Assembly (NCBI GenBank): GCA_029010495.1
Contig: JAQXKO010000025.1
Coordinates: forward strand, 62,001 to 126,000
Length of the DNA stretch: 64,000 bases
Source: Clostridiales bacterium
Lineage (GTDB): Bacteria; Bacillota; Clostridia; Lachnospirales; Lachnospiraceae
Reading direction: 5' to 3'
The translations under genes and the position numbers were made by a program. Shown piece after piece: positions 36,023 to 45,428 of the stretch. Each line of letters opens with the position of its first letter. The stretch's first letter is position 1. The notes beneath the pieces were generated by a model. That model had not been told where the DNA came from, searched no databases, and saw only the letters and a list, made by a program, of their open reading frames with translations.

Positions 36023-37046
36023 TGTCGGCCTTGAAAAAGAATTATCAAATAAAAGAAAAGAAAATCGATTTTCTTTCGAGGATTTTGAAAAGGCTGAGAA
36101 TAATGAAAATTTTATTGCGGATAAAGAAGCGATAATTATACCGGACGATAATTCCGATACATCACTATCTGAAAAGGATAATACAGAAGAGACGACTGAA
36201 GGAAGCGAAAATATCAGCATAGAAGAGTCGGCTGAGGAAAGAGAAAGTGTCAGCATAGAAGAGCCTGCCCAAGGAAGCATAAAGGATAACGAGTACGATG
36301 CTTTGGAATCTGCTGAAAATCAAATATTTACCGAGGAAGAAAAATACAGGGCATTTTTGCAGGAAGCATTTTCAAACCCGGCAAATGAGGCTATGACAGC
36401 AGATTTGGAAGAGAAGAAAGAGGCACTAAACACAGAGCTGCTTGAGGGAAAATTAATGCTTGAACAGCTTCGTGAAGAAGTTGAAAGGGAAGAAGAAAAG
36501 ATTGCTCCGATAAGAGATGAATATATGAAAAAAATTGAAGAGATGGAGCAACAGATAACAAAGCTTGAGCTTGACCATAAAATTAAAGTTAAAAATCATG
36601 TTAAGCGAAAAGCTGAATTGAATGATCTTAAAAAAGAAATGAAAAATGAACAGATAAATCAGGAGGTTTATCAGGATGTTGCCGATGCATTAAAAGAACG
36701 TGCGGAGAAAACATTATTTAATAAACAAAAAATTCTTGATTTATACAATGAAAAGCAGAATGAAGCTGATGATTCCAAAAATAAATTCATTGATATGATG
36801 CTGAAGATAGAGGAGCTTGAAGCCGGAAAGGATGAGGAAGAAGCAGCTCATCAGCTGGAAGAGGAAGAATTCCTTCAAAATAAAGAGAAGCTGGAAGAAG
36901 AACTTAATCAGATAAAAAATGAACTTGCTGAAAAAACATCTGATTATATGGAAATAAAATGTAAATATGAGACTGATTTGAACGATTTTTCAAATAAAGA
37001 AAATGATTATCTTGAGATAGTCGCTAAGTTATCAGAACTCAAATAA
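36009..37046 (+). CDS. Acidic coiled-coil protein of unknown function
   Basis: Long heptad-like E/K-rich region (LEEKKEALNTELLEGKLMLEQLREEVEREEEK...), no TM; overlaps folC end by 14 bp. Confidence 0.65.
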   Translation: MEENNVGLEKELSNKRKENRFSFEDFEKAENNENFIADKEAIIIPDDNSDTSLSEKDNTEETTEGSENISIEESAEERESVSIEEPAQGSIKDNEYDALESAENQIFTEEEKYRAFLQEAFSNPANEAMTADLEEKKEALNTELLEGKLMLEQLREEVEREEEKIAPIRDEYMKKIEEMEQQITKLELDHKIKVKNHVKRKAELNDLKKEMKNEQINQEVYQDVADALKERAEKTLFNKQKILDLYNEKQNEADDSKNKFIDMMLKIEELEAGKDEEEAAHQLEEEEFLQNKEKLEEELNQIKNELAEKTSDYMEIKCKYETDLNDFSNKENDYLEIVAKLSELK

Positions 37047-37076
37047 ATAGAAAAGTATTTATAACAGGGGAATAAA

Positions 37077-38150
37077 ATGGGAGAAGAACAATTATTTGCA
37101 AGTAAAGCGGAAAAATTATATTTGAAAATTGAAAAAGCCCAGCAAAAGCTTAATGAAGCTGATGATCCGGCTTCGATTAATGCAATAGGTAAGCTTATTA
37201 TTAAACTTCAGAACGAATTGCAGATGACGGGTAATCAACTGTACATATCAAAAGCAAATGAAATAATCAATCTCAGAAAGTTTAATAAGCAGAAGAAAAA
37301 TATAAATTGGAAGCCAATTGTGTTATTACTTCTTTTATTTGTGTTATTTGGCGCTTTGATGTATGGAGGTAAAGATAACGATACACCTAAACAGACCGGC
37401 AATAAAGGAACCGGTACTCAGTCGGCAAACATTAAAACTGCTACCCCTACAGTGAAAGGTGATAATTCGCAGATAGGTGCAGTTGAACCTGGAGGAGAGA
37501 ATACGATTCAGCCTACAGAGGAATTGAAGTCTACAGAAACGCCTGTACCTTCAAATACAAAATATGTTACGCCTACAAAGCAGATTATCGCATCTGCCGC
37601 AACAAACACCCCTACGCCGACGAAGAAGGTTAACACGCCTACACCGACGAAGAAGGTTAACACCCCTACGCCGACGAAGAAGGTTAATACACCTACGCCG
37701 ACGAAAAAGGTGAATACACCTACGCCTACGCCGACGACGAAAGTTAATACACCTACACCGACGAAGAAGGTTAATACGCCTACGCCTACGAAGAGAGTTA
37801 ATACGCCTACGCCGACTAAGAAGGTTAATACACCTACGCCTACGCCGACTCCGATTTATGTTAAAAATTCTTCGATGAATTTTTCAACCAAATGGCCAAG
37901 TAATTCTTACAGTTATATTTATCAATACAATTTTGACTGTTCGGCACTTAATAAAAATAAGGTTACTTCAAAAACCAGGGTTACGGTAACATTTTCCACG
38001 ACTATTACCGATGTTGTTCAGTCCTGGAACGGAACTGTAACTAATTCGGGTAATACTATTATTATTACAGGATTTACCGGGTCAAATCCGGGCTTTAGTA
38101 TTGAAGCAGGTGAAAATCTGAAAATACTTTATATAACTGTAGTATATTAA
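37077..38150 (+). CDS. Single-pass membrane protein with NTPTPTKKV stalk and C-terminal CBM2-like domain
   Basis: TM WKPIVLLLLLFVLFGALMYGG near residue 80; nine-unit TPT linker; C-terminal VTFSTTITDVVQSWNGTVTNSGNTIIITGFTGSNPGFSIEAGE resembles CBM2. Confidence 0.7.
   Translation: MGEEQLFASKAEKLYLKIEKAQQKLNEADDPASINAIGKLIIKLQNELQMTGNQLYISKANEIINLRKFNKQKKNINWKPIVLLLLLFVLFGALMYGGKDNDTPKQTGNKGTGTQSANIKTATPTVKGDNSQIGAVEPGGENTIQPTEELKSTETPVPSNTKYVTPTKQIIASAATNTPTPTKKVNTPTPTKKVNTPTPTKKVNTPTPTKKVNTPTPTPTTKVNTPTPTKKVNTPTPTKRVNTPTPTKKVNTPTPTPTPIYVKNSSMNFSTKWPSNSYSYIYQYNFDCSALNKNKVTSKTRVTVTFSTTITDVVQSWNGTVTNSGNTIIITGFTGSNPGFSIEAGENLKILYITVVY
37605..37853 (+). repeat. Tandem 27-bp repeats encoding NTPTPTKKV (about 9 units)
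   Basis: Repeated aaygttaayacrcctacrccgacgaagaag-type units, two with TPTPTPT insertions. Confidence 0.92.
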
Positions 38151-38170
38151 TTTCACATTTTGAGGTGTTT

Positions 38171-40009
38171 ATGGAAGAAAATAAAGAGAAAAAAAAGAAT
38201 TATAAAAATCTGATAATTTTTATATTGTTGTTGATGTTTATCGGAAGTGGCGGGTATCTTTTGTTTGGCAGCAAAAATGAGCTGGATAACGAATATGTCA
38301 GCAAAGGTAACAAACCGACTTATTCTGCCAACGATAATCCTGCAGGCGGGAATACTGCTGAGATAGGCAAAGATAATGATGAAGAATCTTTGGAATTAAC
38401 AGGCAGTCCATCGGAGGACGTCACACCGACAAATGAACCGACAAAATCAGAACCGACAGTCGAAATTACTGAGGTAATTACACCTACAGGAAATGTAAGC
38501 GGAACGGCAACTGCTTCGCCTACGCCTGAAAAAAAGCCCGTGACTGTTCCTACAAAGACTGTTACAAAGGCTCCTGCGGTAACACTGACAAAGGTTCCTA
38601 CAAAATCACCTGTAAATGTATCAGGGACACCTGTTTCAATTCACGGAAAGCTTGGTGTATCGGGCACAAAGCTTGTTGATAAGAATGGAAAGGCATTTCA
38701 GCTCAAGGGCGTCAGTACTCACGGAATTGCATGGTTCCCTGGTTATGTAAATAAGGCTGCTTTTCAAAATCTTCGAGATGACTGGGGTGCTAACACAGTC
38801 AGACTTGCAATGTATACTCATGAATCTGGCGGATATCTTGCGGGAGGCAATAAAGCTGAGCTTGAAAAAATTGTTACAAATGGTGTTCAGTATGCAACCG
38901 AATTGGGAATGTATGTAATTATTGACTGGCATACACTTAACGGCGCCGGTTCAAATCCTGCCAATACATTATCAGATGCAAAGCTTTTCTGGAATAAAAT
39001 TTCTAAGAAATATGCATCCTATAATAATGTTATATATGAAATATGTAATGAGCCAAACAGCGGAGCGTCCTGGTCCTCAGTAAAGGGGTATGCTGAAGCG
39101 GTAATTAAGGTTATCAGAGCTAATGACCCTGATGCAGTCATTCTTATCGGAACTCCAACCTGGTGCCAGGATGTTGACCAGGCAGCTGCAAATCCGATTA
39201 AGGGTCAGAAAAACATCATGTATACTCTTCATTTTTATGCCGGAACGCATAAACAATGGCTTAGAGATAAAATGGTTGCGGCAATCAACAAAGGACTTCC
39301 TATATTTGTCTCTGAATTCGGTATTACAGATGCATCCGGTAACGGAGCATGCGATATTAAAGAAGCAAACACCTGGATAAAAACGCTTGACAGCTATAAC
39401 GTAAGCTATATTTGCTGGAACCTGGCTAATAAAAACGAATCGTCAGCCATGATAAAATCGGGCGTATCAAAAACCAGCGGATGGACGTATAGTGATTTAA
39501 AGGATGAAGGAAAATGGTTTGTCGATGTTCTGCGCGGAAGAATAAGTCAGGACAAGGTGGGAGCATATAAGTCCGGTACAGGCGAAAATATAGTTGCTCC
39601 AAAGCCTTCGTTAACACCTACAAAGTCACCCGGAAGTGCAACGCCTACTCCTACAAAGACGCCTGTTGCAACACCGACCGTAAAACCTGTAGATAAACCC
39701 GAAAGCTTTTCGGCAAACGGTGTTACACTAAAGCCAGAGAATTCCTGGGAAGGCAACTGTCAATATGCCATAAGCTTTCAGAATAATGACGGCTCTCCTG
39801 TAGATGATTGGACTATCAAAATCCAGTTTGAATCTGCCGTGTCGGTTAATAACGGATGGAACTGCAGTTATTCTGTCGAAAATAATAATATTATTATTAA
39901 ACCCGCAAGTTATAATAAATATTTACCTGACGGAAAATTAAGCAATGTCGGTCTTATAATTCATAGTGAAAAAGGTTTTAAAATTAAGAATGTAACAATT
40001 ACATATTGA
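38171..40009 (+). CDS. Membrane-anchored GH5 endoglucanase with TPT linkers and C-terminal CBM2-like domain
   Basis: N-terminal TM LIIFILLLMFIGSGGYLLFG; GH5 residues VIIDWHTL, IYEICNEPN (acid/base), FVSEFGIT (nucleophile); C-terminal VDDWTIKIQFESAVSVNNGWNCSYSVENNNIIIKPASYN like CBM2. Confidence 0.88.
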   Translation: MEENKEKKKNYKNLIIFILLLMFIGSGGYLLFGSKNELDNEYVSKGNKPTYSANDNPAGGNTAEIGKDNDEESLELTGSPSEDVTPTNEPTKSEPTVEITEVITPTGNVSGTATASPTPEKKPVTVPTKTVTKAPAVTLTKVPTKSPVNVSGTPVSIHGKLGVSGTKLVDKNGKAFQLKGVSTHGIAWFPGYVNKAAFQNLRDDWGANTVRLAMYTHESGGYLAGGNKAELEKIVTNGVQYATELGMYVIIDWHTLNGAGSNPANTLSDAKLFWNKISKKYASYNNVIYEICNEPNSGASWSSVKGYAEAVIKVIRANDPDAVILIGTPTWCQDVDQAAANPIKGQKNIMYTLHFYAGTHKQWLRDKMVAAINKGLPIFVSEFGITDASGNGACDIKEANTWIKTLDSYNVSYICWNLANKNESSAMIKSGVSKTSGWTYSDLKDEGKWFVDVLRGRISQDKVGAYKSGTGENIVAPKPSLTPTKSPGSATPTPTKTPVATPTVKPVDKPESFSANGVTLKPENSWEGNCQYAISFQNNDGSPVDDWTIKIQFESAVSVNNGWNCSYSVENNNIIIKPASYNKYLPDGKLSNVGLIIHSEKGFKIKNVTITY

Positions 40010-40030
40010 TTGAAATTTATTTTTATGATA

Positions 40031-40070
40031 TAATACAGGTTGGTGTATGCCGACCTGTATTATTTGTTTT
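40031..40070 (+). terminator. Rho-independent terminator after GH5 gene
   Basis: AATACAGGTTGG-TGTATG-CCGACCTGTATT followed by ATTTGTTTT. Confidence 0.82.
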
Positions 40071-40151
40071 ATCGATTATAATTTAATAATTTTTATGGTG
40101 AAATATAAGATTATTATAATGGGTTTTATAAGTCTATAAGGCGGTGACACA

Positions 40152-40202
40152 ATGAATAAGCTGTTTATCGTAACTTCTGAAAAGCACCTGATTTATAAAT
40201 AA
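40152..40202 (+). CDS. Possible 16-aa leader peptide/uORF upstream of pnp
   Basis: ATG after aaggcggtgacaca; MNKLFIVTSEKHLIYK stop; overlaps the 5' arm of the leader hairpin. Confidence 0.3.
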   Translation: MNKLFIVTSEKHLIYK

Positions 40203-40240
40203 TGTCTGTATCAAATGTTTTTCAGTAGTTACGACAGCTT
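40158..40240 (+). promoter_or_regulatory. Long-range stem-loop in the pnp 5' leader
   Basis: AAGCTG..TCGTAACT.CTGAAAA (40158-40183) pairs with TTTTCAG.AGTTACGA.CAGCTT (40219-40240): 21 bp, one 4-nt bulge, one T-T mismatch. Confidence 0.75.
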
Positions 40241-40267
40241 AAATAACATAACAAAAGGAGTAAAAAA

Positions 40268-42352
40268 ATGTTTAAAAGTTTTTCAATGGAACTTGCAGGC
40301 AGAACACTTACCGTAGATGTCGGCCGTGTTGCTGCCCAGGCTAATGGTGCTGCATTAATGCACTATGGCGATACTGTAGTTTTATCAACTGCTACAGCAA
40401 GTGAAAAGCCAAGGGACGGAATTGATTTCTTCCCACTCAGTGTTGAATATGAGGAGAAGATGTATGCAGTAGGAAAGATTCCGGGAGGCTTTAATAAAAG
40501 AGAAGGAAAGGCAAGTGAAAATGCTATCCTTACTTCAAGAGTAATAGACAGACCTATGCGTCCGTTATTCCCAAAGGATTACAGAAATGACGTTACAATT
40601 AATAACCTTGTGCTTTCTGTTGATCCTGCATGTTCACCGGAGCTTACGGCTATGCTCGGCTCTGCAATTGCAGTAGCCATTTCAGATATTCCGTTTGACG
40701 GTCCTTGCGCTACAACACAGCTTGGTATGATTGACGGAGACTTTATTGTTAATCCTAATTCGGAGCAGACAGCAGTATCTGATCTTAAGCTGACTGTTGC
40801 TTCTACAAGAGATAAAGTAATCATGATTGAAGCAGGCGCAAATGAGATTCCTGAAGAGAAGATGATTGAGGCTATTTATCTTTGTGATTCTGTAAATAAG
40901 GATATCATTGCTTTTATTGATAATATTGTTTCAGAGGTTGGTAAGGCAAAGCATGAATATACAAGCTGTGCAATTCCGGAAGAATTATTTGCAGCAATTA
41001 AGGAAATTGTACCTCCTGCTGATATGGAAGTTGTAATGTTCGCTCCTGAAAAGCAGGTAAGAGAAGAAAGAATCCGTAATTTAAAGGATACTCTTGCTGA
41101 AAAGCTTGCTGATAATGAAGAATGGCTTCCTCTAATCGATGAAGCTGTTTACCAGTACGAAAAGAAAACTGTTCGTAAGATGATTTTAAAGGACAAGAAG
41201 AGACCTGACGGAAGAGAAATCACACAGATTCGTCCGCTTGCCGCAGAGGTTGATATCATTCCGAGAGTTCATGGCTCATCTATGTTTACACGTGGACAGA
41301 CACAGATATGTGATATCGTAACTCTTGCTCCTTTATCAGATGCACAGAAGATTGACGGTCTTGACGAAAATACTGTTTCAAAGAGGTATATGCATCATTA
41401 TAATTTCCCTGCTTATTCTGTAGGTGAAACTAAGGTTTCGAGAGGTCCAGGTCGTCGTGAAATTGGTCATGGCGCATTAGCTGAAAGAGCTCTTTTACCT
41501 GTACTTCCTTCAGTAGAAGAATTCCCTTATGCGATTCGTGCAGTATCGGAGACATTTGAATCCAACGGTTCTACATCAATGGCTTCCACTTGTGCTTCAT
41601 GTATGTCTCTCATGGCTGCCGGTGTTCCTATTAAGCGTATGGTTGCAGGTATTTCATGTGGCCTCGTTACAGGCGAGACAGATGACGATTATATTCTCCT
41701 TACTGATATTCAGGGTCTTGAAGATTTCTTCGGCGACATGGACTTTAAGGTAACAGGTACAACAGAGGGTATCACTGCAATTCAGATGGATATTAAGATT
41801 CATGGTCTTACAAGACCTATCGTTGAAGGCGCTATTGCAAGATGTCGTGAAGCAAGAATGTTCATTATGGATACATGTATGAAGAAAGCAATTGACGCTC
41901 CAAGACCTACTGTAAATGAGTACGCTCCAAAGATTATCCAGATTCAGATTGATCCTACTAAGATAGGTGATGTTGTTGGTCAGAGAGGTAAGACAATTAA
42001 CGCCATTATTGAAGAAACCGGTGTAAAGATTGATATTACTGACGACGGTGCAGTTTCAATCTGCGGTACAGACATGGCCATGATGGAAAAAGCACAGAAA
42101 TATATTGAAATTATCGTTACTGATTTTGAGGAAGGACTTGTTCTTGAAGGAAAGGTAGTAAGTATCAAAGAATTTGGTGCTTTCCTCGAATTTGCTCCCG
42201 GCAAGGAGGCAATGGTTCATATTTCTAAAATTTCTGATCATAGAATTAATCATGTTGAGGAAGTTCTCACTCTTGGTGATGTAGTGAAGGCAGTTTGCCT
42301 CGGCAAGGACAAGATGGGCAGAGTAAGCTTCTCAATTAAGGACGTTAAATAA
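40268..42352 (+). CDS. pnp: Polyribonucleotide nucleotidyltransferase (PNPase)
   Basis: FKSFSMELAGRTLTVDVGRVAAQANGAALMHYGDTVVLSTA; KH (IGDVVGQRGKTINAIIEETGVKIDI) and S1 domains. Confidence 0.97.
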   Translation: MFKSFSMELAGRTLTVDVGRVAAQANGAALMHYGDTVVLSTATASEKPRDGIDFFPLSVEYEEKMYAVGKIPGGFNKREGKASENAILTSRVIDRPMRPLFPKDYRNDVTINNLVLSVDPACSPELTAMLGSAIAVAISDIPFDGPCATTQLGMIDGDFIVNPNSEQTAVSDLKLTVASTRDKVIMIEAGANEIPEEKMIEAIYLCDSVNKDIIAFIDNIVSEVGKAKHEYTSCAIPEELFAAIKEIVPPADMEVVMFAPEKQVREERIRNLKDTLAEKLADNEEWLPLIDEAVYQYEKKTVRKMILKDKKRPDGREITQIRPLAAEVDIIPRVHGSSMFTRGQTQICDIVTLAPLSDAQKIDGLDENTVSKRYMHHYNFPAYSVGETKVSRGPGRREIGHGALAERALLPVLPSVEEFPYAIRAVSETFESNGSTSMASTCASCMSLMAAGVPIKRMVAGISCGLVTGETDDDYILLTDIQGLEDFFGDMDFKVTGTTEGITAIQMDIKIHGLTRPIVEGAIARCREARMFIMDTCMKKAIDAPRPTVNEYAPKIIQIQIDPTKIGDVVGQRGKTINAIIEETGVKIDITDDGAVSICGTDMAMMEKAQKYIEIIVTDFEEGLVLEGKVVSIKEFGAFLEFAPGKEAMVHISKISDHRINHVEEVLTLGDVVKAVCLGKDKMGRVSFSIKDVK

Positions 42353-42362
42353 TAAAATAGTT

Positions 42363-42406
42363 AAAGGCATCAAATATATTTACTGATATCTGATGCCTTT
42401 ATTTAT
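42363..42406 (+). terminator. Rho-independent terminator after pnp
   Basis: AAAGGCATCA...TGATGCCTTTATTTAT inverted repeat. Confidence 0.7.
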
Positions 42407-42431
42407 ATAAAAATGTTTTGGAGGTTTATTA

Positions 42432-45413
42432 ATGAAAGAATTATTTAAATTTCATGAAAATTTACAGGAGCTGCATGTAAATACACTTCCTGATCATAAT
42501 TATTTTATTCCGTTTTTAAACGGTGAAGACCCATTTCAGGACAGGGAAAAATCAGGAGCATTTGAAATTTTAAACGGGGAATGGGATTTTAAATTTTTTA
42601 AAAGCTTTTATGATATGACAGATGATGAGCTCTTGTCAGAAAGATATTCTGAAAAAATACCTGTTCCGTCCTGTATTCAGATGCATGATTATGACAAAGC
42701 GCAATATACAAATGTCAGGTATCCGTTGCCTTATAATCCGCCGTTTGTTCCGGATGACAACCCTGTTGCCGTATACCACAGAAAATATGAATATATTAAT
42801 GACGGTCTTGAAAGAATTCTTACATTTGAAGGAGTTGACAGTTGCTTTTATCTGATGATAAACAATCAGCTGTTTGGTTATTCACAGGTTACTCACGGTG
42901 TAAGTGAATTTAATGTTACAGACGCATTACACGAAGGCTTTAACGATATAACCGTTGTTGTTCTTAAATGGTGTGACGGTTCGTATCTTGAGGATCAGGA
43001 TAAATTTCGACTTACGGGTATTATACGCGATGTTTATATGATTAAGCGCCCTGTAAAGTGTATTAAAGAATATAAAATCACGGCTTCATTTAATGATACA
43101 TATGACAAGGCTATGCTTCATATCGACCTTAAATCAGAGGTTGGAGTTACCATAAAGGTCAAAGACCCGGACGATAATTTGATTAAGGAAGAAAATACAT
43201 CAGGTTCATCATATGTTGATGTTACAATTGATAATCCAAAACTCTGGAATGCGGAAACACCTTTCCTTTATAAGATTATTTTTGAAACAAATGATGAAAT
43301 AATCGGTGAAAACTATGGACTAAGAGAAGTAACTGTTAAGGACGGCGTTATTTATATTAATGGACAGAACGTTAAATTTAAAGGAGTAAACCGTCATTCT
43401 TCACATCCTGATACCGGTGCGGTTGTATCTATGGACAGATTAATTAATGACCTTGTTATTATGAAGCATTTTAATGTAAATACAATAAGGACATCTCATT
43501 ATCCTGATGTTCCTGAGTTTTATAAGATTTGCGACAAGCTTGGTTTTTATGTAGTATCTGAAGCAGATATTGAAGCACATGCACAGATGGATTATTATCA
43601 GGCTGCTAAAAATAAAGATAATATTATTATGTCTGCTTCTGCGGGGGTTTTTGAAAAAGCCATTCTTGACAGGACAAACAAGCTTGTAATAAGAGATTTT
43701 AACCGCTCATGTATCGTATTCTGGTCACTCGGCAATGAGAGTGCATACGGAAGAAATTTTGTAAAGGCCGCTAATTTTATTAAATCAATTGATTTAAGCA
43801 GACTGATTCATTATGAATCAACATGGCTTAATGTTGATAATTCAGGTCTTGACTGTCTTGATATGACAAGTTATATGTATCCAAAGATTCTTGATTTGTA
43901 TAAAGAAGTCAAGAAGGATAATATTAAACCTGTTTTCCTTTGTGAATACTGCCATGCAATGGGTAACGGTCCGGGAGATTTAGAGGATTACTGGACTGCT
44001 ATTTATTCAAATGATAAGCTTGCAGGCGGTTGTGTATGGGAGCTTACTGATCATGCCGTAATTATTGATGAAAAGGACGGTAAGCCGGTTTACGGTTATG
44101 GCGGCGATTCGGGTGAAACCATGCATGATTATAATTTCTGTATGGACGGACTGATGTATCCGGACAGGACGCCTCATGTGGGCTTCTATGAGATGAAGAA
44201 TGTTTACAGACCGCTTCGTGTTTATACAGAGGATATTTCAAAGGGCATTTACGGTTTCTACAGCTCACTTGATTTTGTTAATTTTAAGGACTATTATAAG
44301 CTTTGTTTTGAGGTAAAGGATAACGGTTCAATAATAAAAGAAGGTGAAATTGATGTGGATATTGCTCCACATGCTTATACTACCATCCATATTCCAAAGC
44401 TTACGGCACTTACCGGAGAGAATTTACGTGTCAGGTTTATTATAAAGCTTAAAAAGTCTCTCCCTTGGATGGAAAAGGATACAGAGCTTGGATTTGATCA
44501 GATTACACTTATGGAGAGCTTCAGAAAGTATAAGCCTGCCAGAATTAAGGGTAAAAAGCTTCTTAATTCTTCAGAAAGTGACAGAGAAATTGTTGTTAAA
44601 GCAGGAGATTGTGAGTACCGGTTATTAAAGAAAACAGGAATGTTAAAATCTGTAAAAAAAGCGGCTCACGAATATCTTGCTGAGGAAGGTTCCGTTAATC
44701 TGTTCAGATCACCTATTGATAATGATATCAATGATAAGCAGGAATGGTTAAAATTTGGTCTGGACAATCCGATTACAAAGATGTACGGATATAAAATTGT
44801 CGATAATAGTGAAGAAATTAATATTACATTTGATTTTTCACTGACATGTATTAATTCAATTAATCCTGCAGACATTAAGCTTAATTACAAATTCTTCCCG
44901 TCAGGTGATGTCAAGGTCACGATTGAGGGCAATATTAGTGAAGAAATATCGTTTCTTCCAAGATTTGGTATGAGATATAAGCTTGATGAAAACTTTGAAG
45001 ATGTCGTCTATTACGGATATGGTCCGATGGAAAGCTATATTGACAAACATCAGTCAAGTTATGTGGACTTATTCAGTACAACTGTTACCGATAATTATGA
45101 GCCTTATATCAGACCTCAGGAGAATTCATCACATTACGGCACATCTTATGTAAAAATAAGTGATGAGAAATATTCGATGATTATTAATTGTGATGATGAA
45201 TTCAGCTTCAATGTAAGCCATTATACGCAGGAAAATATTACATCAACAGAGCATAGACACAAACTTAACCCAAATGCTCTCACAGAGCTTAACATTGATT
45301 ATTTTATGTCGGGTGTAGGTTCAAATGCCTGCGGACCACAGACAAAGGATGAGTATAAGCTTACAGATAAAGATATTAAATTCAGCTATTATATTTCTCT
45401 TGAGAAAAAGTAG
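42432..45413 (+). CDS. GH2 family beta-galactosidase (LacZ-like)
   Basis: NGEWDFKFFKS, KGVNRHSSHPDTGAVVSMDRLINDLVIMKHFNVNTIRTSHYPD, FWSLGNESAYG, FLCEYCHAMGNGPGDLEDYW; no signal peptide. Confidence 0.92.
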   Translation: MKELFKFHENLQELHVNTLPDHNYFIPFLNGEDPFQDREKSGAFEILNGEWDFKFFKSFYDMTDDELLSERYSEKIPVPSCIQMHDYDKAQYTNVRYPLPYNPPFVPDDNPVAVYHRKYEYINDGLERILTFEGVDSCFYLMINNQLFGYSQVTHGVSEFNVTDALHEGFNDITVVVLKWCDGSYLEDQDKFRLTGIIRDVYMIKRPVKCIKEYKITASFNDTYDKAMLHIDLKSEVGVTIKVKDPDDNLIKEENTSGSSYVDVTIDNPKLWNAETPFLYKIIFETNDEIIGENYGLREVTVKDGVIYINGQNVKFKGVNRHSSHPDTGAVVSMDRLINDLVIMKHFNVNTIRTSHYPDVPEFYKICDKLGFYVVSEADIEAHAQMDYYQAAKNKDNIIMSASAGVFEKAILDRTNKLVIRDFNRSCIVFWSLGNESAYGRNFVKAANFIKSIDLSRLIHYESTWLNVDNSGLDCLDMTSYMYPKILDLYKEVKKDNIKPVFLCEYCHAMGNGPGDLEDYWTAIYSNDKLAGGCVWELTDHAVIIDEKDGKPVYGYGGDSGETMHDYNFCMDGLMYPDRTPHVGFYEMKNVYRPLRVYTEDISKGIYGFYSSLDFVNFKDYYKLCFEVKDNGSIIKEGEIDVDIAPHAYTTIHIPKLTALTGENLRVRFIIKLKKSLPWMEKDTELGFDQITLMESFRKYKPARIKGKKLLNSSESDREIVVKAGDCEYRLLKKTGMLKSVKKAAHEYLAEEGSVNLFRSPIDNDINDKQEWLKFGLDNPITKMYGYKIVDNSEEINITFDFSLTCINSINPADIKLNYKFFPSGDVKVTIEGNISEEISFLPRFGMRYKLDENFEDVVYYGYGPMESYIDKHQSSYVDLFSTTVTDNYEPYIRPQENSSHYGTSYVKISDEKYSMIINCDDEFSFNVSHYTQENITSTEHRHKLNPNALTELNIDYFMSGVGSNACGPQTKDEYKLTDKDIKFSYYISLEKK

Positions 45414-45428
45414 ATAACGGAGTAAATT

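Noticed and set aside
37605-37853. Regular 27-bp repeats considered as a CRISPR array
   Set aside because: Units are contiguous, have no unique spacers and are in frame as a TPT stalk
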